A stretch of DNA of 64,000 nt from Aurantibacter_A sp965215845. Lineage in GTDB: Bacteria > Bacteroidota > Bacteroidia > Flavobacteriales > Flavobacteriaceae. The stretch spans positions 992,001 through 1,056,000 of the forward strand of contig CBDCEL010000004.1 in NCBI GenBank assembly GCA_965215845.1, written 5' to 3'. The notes beneath the pieces are model-generated. The model did not search any database. It was given only the letters and a program-made list of their open reading frames with translations, and had not been told where the DNA came from. Made by a program: the position numbers and the translations under genes. Positions 43,317-50,779 of this stretch are shown in pieces (positions within the stretch are counted from its first letter, which is position 1; every line of letters starts with the position of its first letter).

Positions 43317-43420
43317 TTTTACAGAATTGTAATGAACTGAATGCAAAGTAACGCCTCCTTTGATTCAAAAACAAGCAATGTCAAGGGTTTTTGTAGTATT
43401 TCGCGAAAGCTGGAATCTCA

Positions 43421-43455
43421 AAAACCCCTATATGATAGACTCATATAAGGGTTTT
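43421..43455. terminator. bidirectional hairpin between the flavoprotein gene and the metH leader
   Basis: AAAACCCCTATATGA (43421-43435) and TCATATAAGGGTTTT (43441-43455) pair over 15 positions with one mismatch and a 5-base loop. The A and T runs at the two ends allow termination on either strand; on the minus strand it ends the sulfite operon. Confidence 0.75.
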
Positions 43456-43481
43456 AGCCAATTAAACACTAAGAACAAAAT

Positions 43482-44543
43482 TCATGCGATACTCTGTACC
43501 ACTTCTTTTTTTGCTTCTTTTTTACTACCATCAAAGCCTTCTACACCACCCACCGTAGTGTATTTCATGACGTATCGCTTTCCAGGGTTGATAAGCTGAT
43601 ATGCATATTGACACATAACGGCGGCCTCATGAAAACCGGACAAGATCAACTTTAGCTTACCCTCGTAAGTATTGACATCCCCAATTGCAAAAACACCCGG
43701 TAAATTTGTCTGATAGTCTTTTGAGTTATTGACCTTAATGGCATTTTTTTCAATTTCAAGGCCCCAATCACCTATAGGCCCCAATTTTGGGGAAAGTCCG
43801 AATAAAGGAATGAAGTTGTCAACTTCCAAATAGGTTTCACCTTTTGAAGAATCATTGTTCTTGATGACAACGGCTTCCAACTTCTCATCACCATATAGCT
43901 TTTTTACCTCAGCCTCTGTAAACAAGTTAATCTTGCCCAATTTTGCCAGTTCCGACGCTTTTTCAACAGAATCCAATGCGCCACGGAACTCGTTTCTACG
44001 ATGTACCAAGGAAACTTCCGAAGCCACATCTGCCAAGAAAATAGCCCAATCCAAAGCAGAGTCCCCACCCCCAGCAATGACCATTTTTTTATTCCTATAT
44101 ATTTCTGGATCTTTTATGATATAAGCCACACCCTTATCCTCAAAATCCGAGATATTCTCAATAGGCGGTTTTCGAGGCTCGAAAGAACCTAGCCCCCCTG
44201 CAATAACCACCACGGTAGCCTGATGTTTGGTGCCTTTGTTCGTGGTGACTATAAAAGAACCGTCTTCTTGCCTATCCAATGTTTCAGCGCGTTCCCCTAA
44301 AGTAAATCCAGGCTCAAAGGGTTTTATCTGCTCCATCAGCCGTTCTACCAAGTCACCCGCCAATATTTCCGGATAGGCCGGAATATCATAAATCGGTTTT
44401 TTTGGGTAGATTTCCGAACATTGTCCCCCAGGTTGCGGCAATGCGTCTATCAAATGGCATTTTAATTTCAAGAGTCCGGCCTCAAAAACCGTGAACAATC
44501 CGGTTGGGCCAGCGCCAATAATCAATATATCTGTTTTTATCAT
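43482..44543 (-). CDS. thioredoxin-reductase-like ferredoxin/flavodoxin-NADP+ reductase
   Basis: 353 residues, FAD/NAD(P) two-domain fold: FAD site IIGAGPTGLFTVFEAGLL (residues about 7-24), Gly-Gln motif PQPGGQCSEIYPKK, NAD(P) site MVIAGGGDSALDWAIFLAD (about 155-173) and the C-terminal FAIGDVNTYEGKLKLILSGFHEAAV. The redox CxxC of thioredoxin reductases is absent, which is typical of the Bacillus YumC-type ferredoxin-NADP+ reductases. Its place at the end of the cysH-sulfite reductase run suggests it feeds electrons to the siroheme sulfite reductase. Confidence 0.88.
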   Translation of the reverse strand: MIKTDILIIGAGPTGLFTVFEAGLLKLKCHLIDALPQPGGQCSEIYPKKPIYDIPAYPEILAGDLVERLMEQIKPFEPGFTLGERAETLDRQEDGSFIVTTNKGTKHQATVVVIAGGLGSFEPRKPPIENISDFEDKGVAYIIKDPEIYRNKKMVIAGGGDSALDWAIFLADVASEVSLVHRRNEFRGALDSVEKASELAKLGKINLFTEAEVKKLYGDEKLEAVVIKNNDSSKGETYLEVDNFIPLFGLSPKLGPIGDWGLEIEKNAIKVNNSKDYQTNLPGVFAIGDVNTYEGKLKLILSGFHEAAVMCQYAYQLINPGKRYVMKYTTVGGVEGFDGSKKEAKKEVVQSIA

Positions 44544-44593
44544 TGTTAAGCTCTTTTCTTGTCATCTCCTCGAAGAAGGAAATCTTTTTAGGT

Positions 44594-44626
44594 CTCGCAT
44601 CTCGACTCCGCTCGATGTGACAGATT
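44594..44626. repeat. short interspersed palindromic sequence (CTCGACTCCGCTCGA type)
   Basis: CTCGCATCTCGACTCCGCTC followed by GATGTGAC contains arms CATCTCGA and TCGATGTG around CTCCGC. The motif family CTCGACTCCGCTCGA is widespread in flavobacterial intergenic DNA. It occupies the 111-base gap between cysG and the flavoprotein gene. Confidence 0.45.
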
Positions 44627-44654
44627 CATCATTTTATTATTTTTCTCACCTTTT

Positions 44655-45233
44655 TTACACTTTTTCGACCAATTTTTGCGTGATTTCGTTCATTTTATCG
44701 ACTTTTTGCTCAAAATCGCCTTTTATCCTTTTTCTATAATCGTTTAGATTTTGCACCATTTTGTTAATATCATCAGGAATGATATCCTCAAAAAACTGAC
44801 GCAAACGCTTTGCCGTTGTGGGTGATTTTCCATTGGTGGAAATCGCGATTTTTACATTTCCCTTTGTAACAATGCCGCCCATATAAAAATCACAGTAGGG
44901 TGGATTATCGGCTACATTCACTAAAATTTTCAGTTTTCGACAGTCTTTATAAATTTGAATGTTCACCTCAGGAACGTCGGTTGTAGCGATAACCATATGC
45001 TTGCCATATAAGTAATTGGCATTATAGCTGTCTACTACCAATTCGACATTATGTTTTTTGGCGATTTCCGTTGTTGCCTTTCTGAACATGGGGGATACCA
45101 TGGTCACTTTGGCATCTGGACTCGACTTTGTCAAGAACGTCAGTTTCTCCTCCGCTACATTTCCTCCTCCAACTATTAGAATATGTAGACTAGCCGTCTT
45201 TAAAAATATCGGATATAAATTGTTCCTTTCCAT
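44655..45233 (-). CDS. precorrin-2 dehydrogenase / sirohydrochlorin ferrochelatase domain
   Basis: 192 residues corresponding to the N-terminal half of CysG (Met8p-like). It has a Rossmann start YPIFLKTASLHILIVGGGNVAEEKLTFL, MVIATTDVPEVNIQIY, VNVADNPPYCDFYMGGIVTKGNVKIAISTNGKSPTTAKRLRQF. It oxidises precorrin-2 to sirohydrochlorin with NAD+ and may insert iron, yielding siroheme for sulfite reductase. The methyltransferase half is the neighbouring separate gene two bases upstream. Confidence 0.92.
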   Translation of the reverse strand: MERNNLYPIFLKTASLHILIVGGGNVAEEKLTFLTKSSPDAKVTMVSPMFRKATTEIAKKHNVELVVDSYNANYLYGKHMVIATTDVPEVNIQIYKDCRKLKILVNVADNPPYCDFYMGGIVTKGNVKIAISTNGKSPTTAKRLRQFFEDIIPDDINKMVQNLNDYRKRIKGDFEQKVDKMNEITQKLVEKV

Positions 45234-45235
45234 TT

Positions 45236-46003
45236 CTAATATGACAATTCTCTTTGACCGTATTGCTTCTGAATATTTAAAATCTGTTCTCTGTGCCTTA
45301 CAACTTCCCCGATGATAATGATGGCCGGATTTGAAAGCCCTTGTCTCCCCACCTCCTTTTCAATGGATGAGATGGTACCAATGCCCACTTTTTCGTCTTG
45401 ACGCGTACCGTTCTGAATGATTGCTATTGGGGTTTCCGATTTACCCTCACGTTCAAAACATGCCACAATCTGAGCTAGTTTTGACATTCCCATTAAAATG
45501 ACAACCGTGGCACTTGATTTGGCAGCCAATCGTACATCATTGGACAATTTATGCTCTTTCGTAGTACCTGTAATGACCCAGAAACTCTCTGATGAGCCCC
45601 TTTTGGTCACAGGTATATGCTGAGTTGCCGGTACTGAAAGACAAGATGAAATTCCGGGTACCATTGCCACCTCCAACCCGCTGGCAGCTGCGTACTCCAT
45701 TTCCTCTGCACCCCTTCCAAAAACAAAAGGGTCGCCTCCTTTCAATCTTACCACATGTTTATCCTGGTTGGCCCTTTGCACAATCAATTCATTGATTTGA
45801 TCTTGCTGATAAGCGTAGCATCCTTTACGTTTACCCACGAAAATTTGTTCCGCTTGATGCGTATATTCCAATAATTTCGTATCCACCAAGGCATCATATA
45901 AGACCACATCGGCACTTTGCAAGGCCTTAATCGCCTTGAGCGTAATGAGTTCCACATCGCCAGGGCCTGCCCCAACTACCGTTAACTTTGGTCCTCTATA
46001 CAT
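45236..46003 (-). CDS. cobA: uroporphyrinogen-III C-methyltransferase
   Basis: 255 residues, SUMT family. Motifs in order: LTVVGAGPGDVELITLKAI, DVVLYDALVD, VGKRKGCYAYQQDQIN, VVRLKGGDPFVFGRGAEE, VPGISSCLSVPATQHIPVTKRG, VILMGMSKL and QNGTRQDEK. It methylates uroporphyrinogen III twice to precorrin-2. It overlaps the sulfite reductase gene by eight bases and works with the precorrin-2 dehydrogenase next to it to supply siroheme. Confidence 0.94.
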   Translation of the reverse strand: MYRGPKLTVVGAGPGDVELITLKAIKALQSADVVLYDALVDTKLLEYTHQAEQIFVGKRKGCYAYQQDQINELIVQRANQDKHVVRLKGGDPFVFGRGAEEMEYAAASGLEVAMVPGISSCLSVPATQHIPVTKRGSSESFWVITGTTKEHKLSNDVRLAAKSSATVVILMGMSKLAQIVACFEREGKSETPIAIIQNGTRQDEKVGIGTISSIEKEVGRQGLSNPAIIIIGEVVRHREQILNIQKQYGQRELSY

Positions 46004-48086
46004 AAGCCAATTCCAATTGTCGAAATGCTTCCACCTTTCTCAAAAATGCCTTGGCATCTTCAAGATAACTTTTTGCAAAAGCTTCGGTAGGTTCGTTTTT
46101 GTTCAATTGCAGGACCAGTTCCTCGAATCCGCCTACAATTGCAATTCTACCGGCAATGACGAATTTCTCGTCAAAATCTTTGATAATACTTGAATGTGTA
46201 TTGGTTTTTGTCTTTTCGGCCGTCAATAAAGCCTTTGCCGAATTGACCATGGACGAGTAGGAATAATAAATACTGGCTGCCCATTTCTTTTCGGTTAAGG
46301 CTCCTTCCGCGTTCTGAATTTTCTCCTGACTCTCCAACAAGAGCGTCGCAATCAAATCGATTACCACCCCTGCACACTCGCCAATACCGATTTCCTTCTT
46401 GTATTTTTCGGTATTGCCCCAGTCGATAAAATCATCTTGGGTCAAGTTTTCAATATCGGTCAAGGGCTTAAGAAAATCATAGAAATAGTGTTCGCCTTTT
46501 TCCTCATAATAATCGGCAAAAGATTTTCCATTTCCATTGGCTTCAAAATCATCCAAAATCAATCGCAAAGCTTCTGGACCTCTTTTACTCGGAACTTTTA
46601 CAACCTTATCAGCGAAGCGGCCTTTGCCATTTCCGTCATTGCCACCTCCCAATAAAACTTGAAGTGCTGGAGCCACCAATTTGTCTTTTGTGCGGATACT
46701 CATTCCTTGGAAACCAATATTCGCCATATTGTGCTGCCCGCAGGCATTCATACATCCGCTTATTTTGATGACCACGTCAGGATTGCTGATATACTGCGGA
46801 TACTCGGCTTTAATGATTCTTTCCAACTCTTCGGCAATACCCGTACTACTGGCGATGCCAAGATTACAGGTGTCTGTTCCTGGGCAAGCCGTAATGTCCA
46901 AGGCCTTGTTGTAACCCGCTTCCACAAAACCTAATTTCTCCAATTCGACGTAGAAAAAAGGAATCAACTCCTCTTTTATATAGGGAATCAAAATATTCTG
47001 TCTTAAGGACAATCGGATTTCTCCAGCCGCATAATTCTGAACCAGGTCGGCCAATAATCTTGCCTTATCGGTATAAAAATCGCCCAGCAAAACTTTAATT
47101 CCGACAGCGACGAAACCTTGCTGTTTTTGAGGGACAATGTTCGTGGACTTCCATTTTCCAAAAGCACTGGAGTCCTTAATTTCAACTTGAGGAATTTCCG
47201 TTTTAGCAATTTTTACCTTCGGATAGCCTTCTGCATCAATTTCAAAAGTTTTATGTGGAACTGCTTTTTGCTCTTCTTCCAACAGTTTTTTAAATCCATC
47301 CAGGCCAATATCCTTCAATAAGAATTTCATTCGGGCCTTGGCTCGACTTTTTCGTTCGCCGTAGCGGTCAAAAACCCGGATTACCCCATCCATCAAAGGG
47401 ATGATTTTATCCGAAGAAAGGAATTCAAAAAGCACATCGGCATGTCTTGGCTGTGAGCCCAGTCCACCACCAATCATCACTTTAAAGCCCCTTTTATCGT
47501 TCTGGATTTTAGCGATAAAGCCCAAATCGTGCATGTATGAAAGTCCTGTATCCGCATTACTGGCCGAAAAGGAAACCTTGAACTTTCGTCCCATTTCCTG
47601 CCCAATCGGATTTCTCAAAAAATATTCAAAAACCGCCTCGGCATAAGGAGAAACATCAAAAGGTTCATCGATATCGATACCCGCCGTTTCGCTTGCCGTT
47701 ACATTTCGAACCGTATTTCCACAAGCTTCCCGCAATGTGACTTTATCCTTTTCCAATTGCGCCCAGAGCTCAGGAGTTCGATCAAGATCGACATAATGGA
47801 TTTGAATATCCTGACGTGTGGTAATATGCAAACGCCCAGTGGAATACTCATCGGAAACATCGCAAATACGATGTAATTGTTTGGAAGTGACTTTTCCATA
47901 GGGCAGTTTGATACGGATCATCTGTACACCCTGCTGTCGTTGGCCGTAAACACCACGTGCCAGACGTAGACTGCGGAATTTCTCCTCATCCAACTTCCCA
48001 TTGTGGAACTCGTTTATCTTTCGTTCCAATTCGAGGATGTCTTTCTCTACAACCGGATTTTCTATTTCTGTTCTAAAACTTTGCAT
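45996..48086 (-). CDS. siroheme sulfite (nitrite) reductase with C-terminal HEPN domain
   Basis: 696 residues. Residues 1 to about 550 form the two-repeat NiR/SiR fold: MIRIKLPYGKVTSKQLHRICDV, GRLHITTRQDIQIHYVDL, CGNTVRNVTASETAG, and the 4Fe-4S/siroheme ligands ACPGTDTCNLGIAS and KISGCMNACGQHNMANIGF. The last 130 residues are a HEPN-type four-helix domain (AASIYYSYSSMVNSAKALL, NTHSSIIKDFDEKFV) lacking the Rx4-6H RNase motif. Standard enzymes are about 550-570 residues long, so the tail is an addition. Context (cysH, siroheme genes, flavoprotein) favours sulfite as substrate. Confidence 0.92.
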   Translation of the reverse strand: MQSFRTEIENPVVEKDILELERKINEFHNGKLDEEKFRSLRLARGVYGQRQQGVQMIRIKLPYGKVTSKQLHRICDVSDEYSTGRLHITTRQDIQIHYVDLDRTPELWAQLEKDKVTLREACGNTVRNVTASETAGIDIDEPFDVSPYAEAVFEYFLRNPIGQEMGRKFKVSFSASNADTGLSYMHDLGFIAKIQNDKRGFKVMIGGGLGSQPRHADVLFEFLSSDKIIPLMDGVIRVFDRYGERKSRAKARMKFLLKDIGLDGFKKLLEEEQKAVPHKTFEIDAEGYPKVKIAKTEIPQVEIKDSSAFGKWKSTNIVPQKQQGFVAVGIKVLLGDFYTDKARLLADLVQNYAAGEIRLSLRQNILIPYIKEELIPFFYVELEKLGFVEAGYNKALDITACPGTDTCNLGIASSTGIAEELERIIKAEYPQYISNPDVVIKISGCMNACGQHNMANIGFQGMSIRTKDKLVAPALQVLLGGGNDGNGKGRFADKVVKVPSKRGPEALRLILDDFEANGNGKSFADYYEEKGEHYFYDFLKPLTDIENLTQDDFIDWGNTEKYKKEIGIGECAGVVIDLIATLLLESQEKIQNAEGALTEKKWAASIYYSYSSMVNSAKALLTAEKTKTNTHSSIIKDFDEKFVIAGRIAIVGGFEELVLQLNKNEPTEAFAKSYLEDAKAFLRKVEAFRQLELAYV

Positions 48087-48089
48087 AAT

Positions 48090-48713
48090 CTATTGAAGAT
48101 GAATTCCACATTCCCGTGTTTCCAAAGCTTTTACTGGATCAAAATAGGTACTGTTCTTAGGGAGTTCATAGGCTTCCAGATAATCGTCTAAGTCGTCGTC
48201 CGTCCAATAGTAAAAAGGGCTCACTTTTAAAATGCCTTCCTTACTCCGACTAAGAATATCCTTGGAACTCCTAAGCTCGGTTTGACGTATTCTAATATTC
48301 GTGAACCAAATATCTGGTCGGTGTTCAGCCAAAGCCCTTCTAAAAGGTTCCAACTTCACTATCTCTGAAAACTCCATGTGCTCCGGCTGATCGGCTGATG
48401 GAAAGCCCAAGCGGTATTCCGTGAAAGCCTTGGTCTCTCTTGGAACATATGTGTTTAAATTCAAACTGAATCGCCTTTTCAAATATTCGGCATGCTCATA
48501 GGTTTCAGGAAGATTATACCCGGTATCACACCATACGACATCGATATTGGGGTCAATTTTCTGGAATGTATGCAACAACACCGCAGAGTATTTTCCAAAG
48601 CTTGTGGTTACAATTCTCTTGCTTGATAGTTGTAGCGCCCAACTTATAATCTCTTCTGGTGGAATACCCCTGAATTGTCTATTGTAATAGTCTAGATCAA
48701 TATTCTGTTTCAT
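48090..48713 (-). CDS. cysH: phosphoadenylyl-sulfate reductase family protein
   Basis: 207 residues, the length of a PAPS reductase. It has the adenylate-binding RIVTTSFGKYSAVLLHTFQK (P-loop-like, residues about 33-52), DVVWCDTGYNLPETYEHAEYL, TNIRIRQTELRSS and the catalytic C-terminal ECGIHLQ. The CC...CxxC iron-sulfur ligands of APS reductases are absent, so PAPS is the likely substrate. Genes for ATP sulfurylase are not in the window. It is the first gene of the sulfite operon; two candidate operators and a promoter-like element lie upstream. Confidence 0.9.
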   Translation of the reverse strand: MKQNIDLDYYNRQFRGIPPEEIISWALQLSSKRIVTTSFGKYSAVLLHTFQKIDPNIDVVWCDTGYNLPETYEHAEYLKRRFSLNLNTYVPRETKAFTEYRLGFPSADQPEHMEFSEIVKLEPFRRALAEHRPDIWFTNIRIRQTELRSSKDILSRSKEGILKVSPFYYWTDDDLDDYLEAYELPKNSTYFDPVKALETRECGIHLQ

Positions 48714-48724
48714 AATTTATATTT

Positions 48725-48754
48725 CCTATGGATTTAATAGGATAATCAAAAATA
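48725..48754 (-). promoter_or_regulatory. promoter-like element and proximal operator of cysH
   Basis: CCTAT-N7-ATAGG (48725-48741) is a perfect inverted repeat. On the minus strand a TATTTTTG (48754-48747) matching the -7 consensus TAnnTTTG stands just upstream, so the palindrome would cover the transcription start. This is the geometry of a repressor site. No good -33 TTG is visible. Confidence 0.5.
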
Positions 48755-48804
48755 TGACTTTTCCTCCGTTTAAAGCGTATGGAACACCAGAATATTACTT
48801 AATT

Positions 48805-48821
48805 CCTATAGATTTAATAGA
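48805..48821. promoter_or_regulatory. distal copy of the cysH operator motif
   Basis: CCTAT-AGATTTA-ATAGA repeats the proximal site (TTCCTATxGATTTAATAG) exactly 80 bases away. A third copy occurs before metY at 55858-55874. Confidence 0.45.
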
Positions 48822-48985
48822 TTATTAACAATACAACTCAAAAATTGGAGATTATTTAAGAAGCGTACCACAATTATGAAGAAAATACAACGTCCTAGAA
48901 GCTAATTGCGCCGAGGGAACTGTATAATACAAGGTTTTAGGGGAAAGCTATTCTGATTAGGCCTAGAAAATGCCGAAGGCAAAAA

Positions 48986-49396
48986 CTATTCTATCAAATC
49001 GGCCAAAGTATTGTTTCGATACACTCCCAAATTGGCATCTCTCACCTTTAGCATCAACTTATTTACCGAACAGTTGTCTTCATCTGGGCAGTCGTCGCAT
49101 TTCTCATAAAAATTTAAACTTACGCAGGGCACCATGGCGATTGGGCCCTCGAGGACACGCATAACATCGGTCATCAAGATTTCATCAGCATTCTTGATTA
49201 GATAGTAGCCTCCACCCTTTCCTTTTTTTGAACCGAGGAATCCTGTTTTTCTTAAGGACAGCAAAATACTCTCTAAAAACTTTTGCGAAATATTTTCATG
49301 TTTGGCAATCTCTGCAATCTGAACAGGGGTGTTATCTTTCTGTGAGGCCAAATAAGTCAAGGCCTTGAGCCCGTATTTTGTCTTTTTGGAGAGCAT
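48986..49396 (-). CDS. Rrf2-family transcriptional regulator
   Basis: 136 residues. The winged helix starts MLSKKTKYGLKALTYLASQ and continues IAEIAKHENISQKFLESILLSLRKTGFLGSKKGKGGGYYL, the Rrf2 signature. Four cysteines in PCVSLNFYEKCDDCPDEDNC could hold an Fe-S cluster as in IscR and NsrR. Its place directly before the cysH operon and after metZ makes it the likely sulfur regulator acting on the CCTAT-N7-ATAGG motifs, by analogy with CymR; this is inferred. Confidence 0.9.
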   Translation of the reverse strand: MLSKKTKYGLKALTYLASQKDNTPVQIAEIAKHENISQKFLESILLSLRKTGFLGSKKGKGGGYYLIKNADEILMTDVMRVLEGPIAMVPCVSLNFYEKCDDCPDEDNCSVNKLMLKVRDANLGVYRNNTLADLIE

Positions 49397-49430
49397 AGGG
49401 CTAAGATAGGGAAATTTAACATCTTGCCAT

Positions 49431-50591
49431 TTAACCTAGAGCCTGTGAAATGTCGGCTATTATGTCTTCTAGATGCTCCAAACCAACCGAAACCCGGACC
49501 ATACCATCGGTTATTCCGGTCTCCTCCCTTTCTTGTTGGGATAATTTGCTGTGTGTGGTAGATGCAGGGTGCGTTATAATACTTCTCGAATCGCCCAAGT
49601 TTGCAGATAGCGAAAGAAGCTTTATTGAATCGAAGAATTTTTGACCGGCTTGTAACCCTCCTTTAATCTCAAATGCCACTACACATCCGCCTAGTTTCAT
49701 TTGTTTTTTGGCAATTTCGTATTTGGGATGCGATTTTAAAAAAGGATATTTTACCCAATTTACTTTTTCATGATTCTCTAAAAACTCGGCAAGTTTCAAA
49801 GCGTTCTCGCAATGGCGGTCTACTCTTACCGCCAGGGTTTCCAGACTTTTTGAAAGCACCCAGGCATTAAACGGAGATAATGACGGACCTGTAGTTCTCG
49901 AAAAGCGATAAATCTTTTCAATCAAATCGGCCTTACCAACTGTGATTCCCGCCAAAACGCGGCCTTGCCCATCCATCAGCTTCGTACCGGAATGAATGAC
50001 CAAATCGGCTCCAAATTTTATGGGCTGCTGCAAATATGGTGAAGCAAAACAATTATCAACGATAAAGATCAAATTGTGCTTCTTTGCTATTTTACCCAAT
50101 TCATTTAAATCGACGATATCGACCCCTGGGTTGGTCGGAGATTCGGCATAGATAATCTTTGTACTGGGCCTGATAAGTTTTTCAATGGATTCAAGTTCAT
50201 CGATCTTGAAGTAAGAATGGGAAATATTCCACTTCGGAAAAATATTGTTGAACAAACCATGTGTCGCCCCAAAGATACTTCGTGCCGAAAGTATGTGGTC
50301 TCCGCCATCAAGCAAGGCTGCAAAAGTTGAAAAGACCGCCGCCATACCCGATGCAAAGGCAAAGCCAGCTTCGGCCCCTTCCATTTGGCAAACTTTATCT
50401 ATTAGTTCGGTTGAATTCGGATTTGAATATCGTGAATAGATATTTCGGTCCTTCTCTTCTGCAAACGAGGCCCTCATGTCCTCTGCATCCTCAAAGACAA
50501 AACTTGAGGTCAAATACATTGGGCTGGAGTGTTCTAAGAACTGTGAACGTTCCAGTTGCGTTCTTATGGCATTGGTTTCGAATTTTTTCAA
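49431..50591 (-). CDS. metZ: trans-sulfuration PLP enzyme (O-succinyl/acetylhomoserine sulfhydrylase-like)
   Basis: 386 residues, Cys/Met metabolism PLP family. The PLP lysine is in LVIHSGTKLMDGQGR (about residue 197). GFAFASGMAAVFSTFAALLDGGDHIL, YAESPTNPGVDIVDL, FIVDNCFASPYLQQP and the C-terminal SITHPASTTHSK-like block are standard. FSRTTGPSLSPFNAWVLSKSLETL is closest to MetZ-type sulfhydrylases. Cystathionine gamma-synthase/lyase activity cannot be excluded. It is followed by the Rrf2 regulator after 34 bases. Confidence 0.88.
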   Translation of the reverse strand: MKKFETNAIRTQLERSQFLEHSSPMYLTSSFVFEDAEDMRASFAEEKDRNIYSRYSNPNSTELIDKVCQMEGAEAGFAFASGMAAVFSTFAALLDGGDHILSARSIFGATHGLFNNIFPKWNISHSYFKIDELESIEKLIRPSTKIIYAESPTNPGVDIVDLNELGKIAKKHNLIFIVDNCFASPYLQQPIKFGADLVIHSGTKLMDGQGRVLAGITVGKADLIEKIYRFSRTTGPSLSPFNAWVLSKSLETLAVRVDRHCENALKLAEFLENHEKVNWVKYPFLKSHPKYEIAKKQMKLGGCVVAFEIKGGLQAGQKFFDSIKLLSLSANLGDSRSIITHPASTTHSKLSQQEREETGITDGMVRVSVGLEHLEDIIADISQALG

Positions 50592-50679
50592 ATCACGTAA
50601 TTTTCGTTCCCTACAAAGTGGGAATCTGTTTCCAACTTTCTAAATTTCAGGTCTAGGTTATAATTGTCAATTGGGTCTT

Positions 50680-50722
50680 CAACCCCTCCGTGCTCGACAT
50701 CCTTTCGCCTTCTAGGAGGAGC
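50680..50722. repeat. interspersed repeat copy (AACCCCTCCG type), degenerate
   Basis: CAACCCCTCCGTGCTCGACAT, then TTCTAGGAGGAGCCTGATCG. It shares the CCCCTCCG and GGAGGAGCC boxes with the copies at 36655 and 54190. It fills the gap between the metX-thrA fusion and metZ. Confidence 0.45.
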
Positions 50723-50779
50723 CTGATCGCTTCGCTTTAACTTTGTACTTCCATCCAACTTTGCACCTCATAATTTTGA

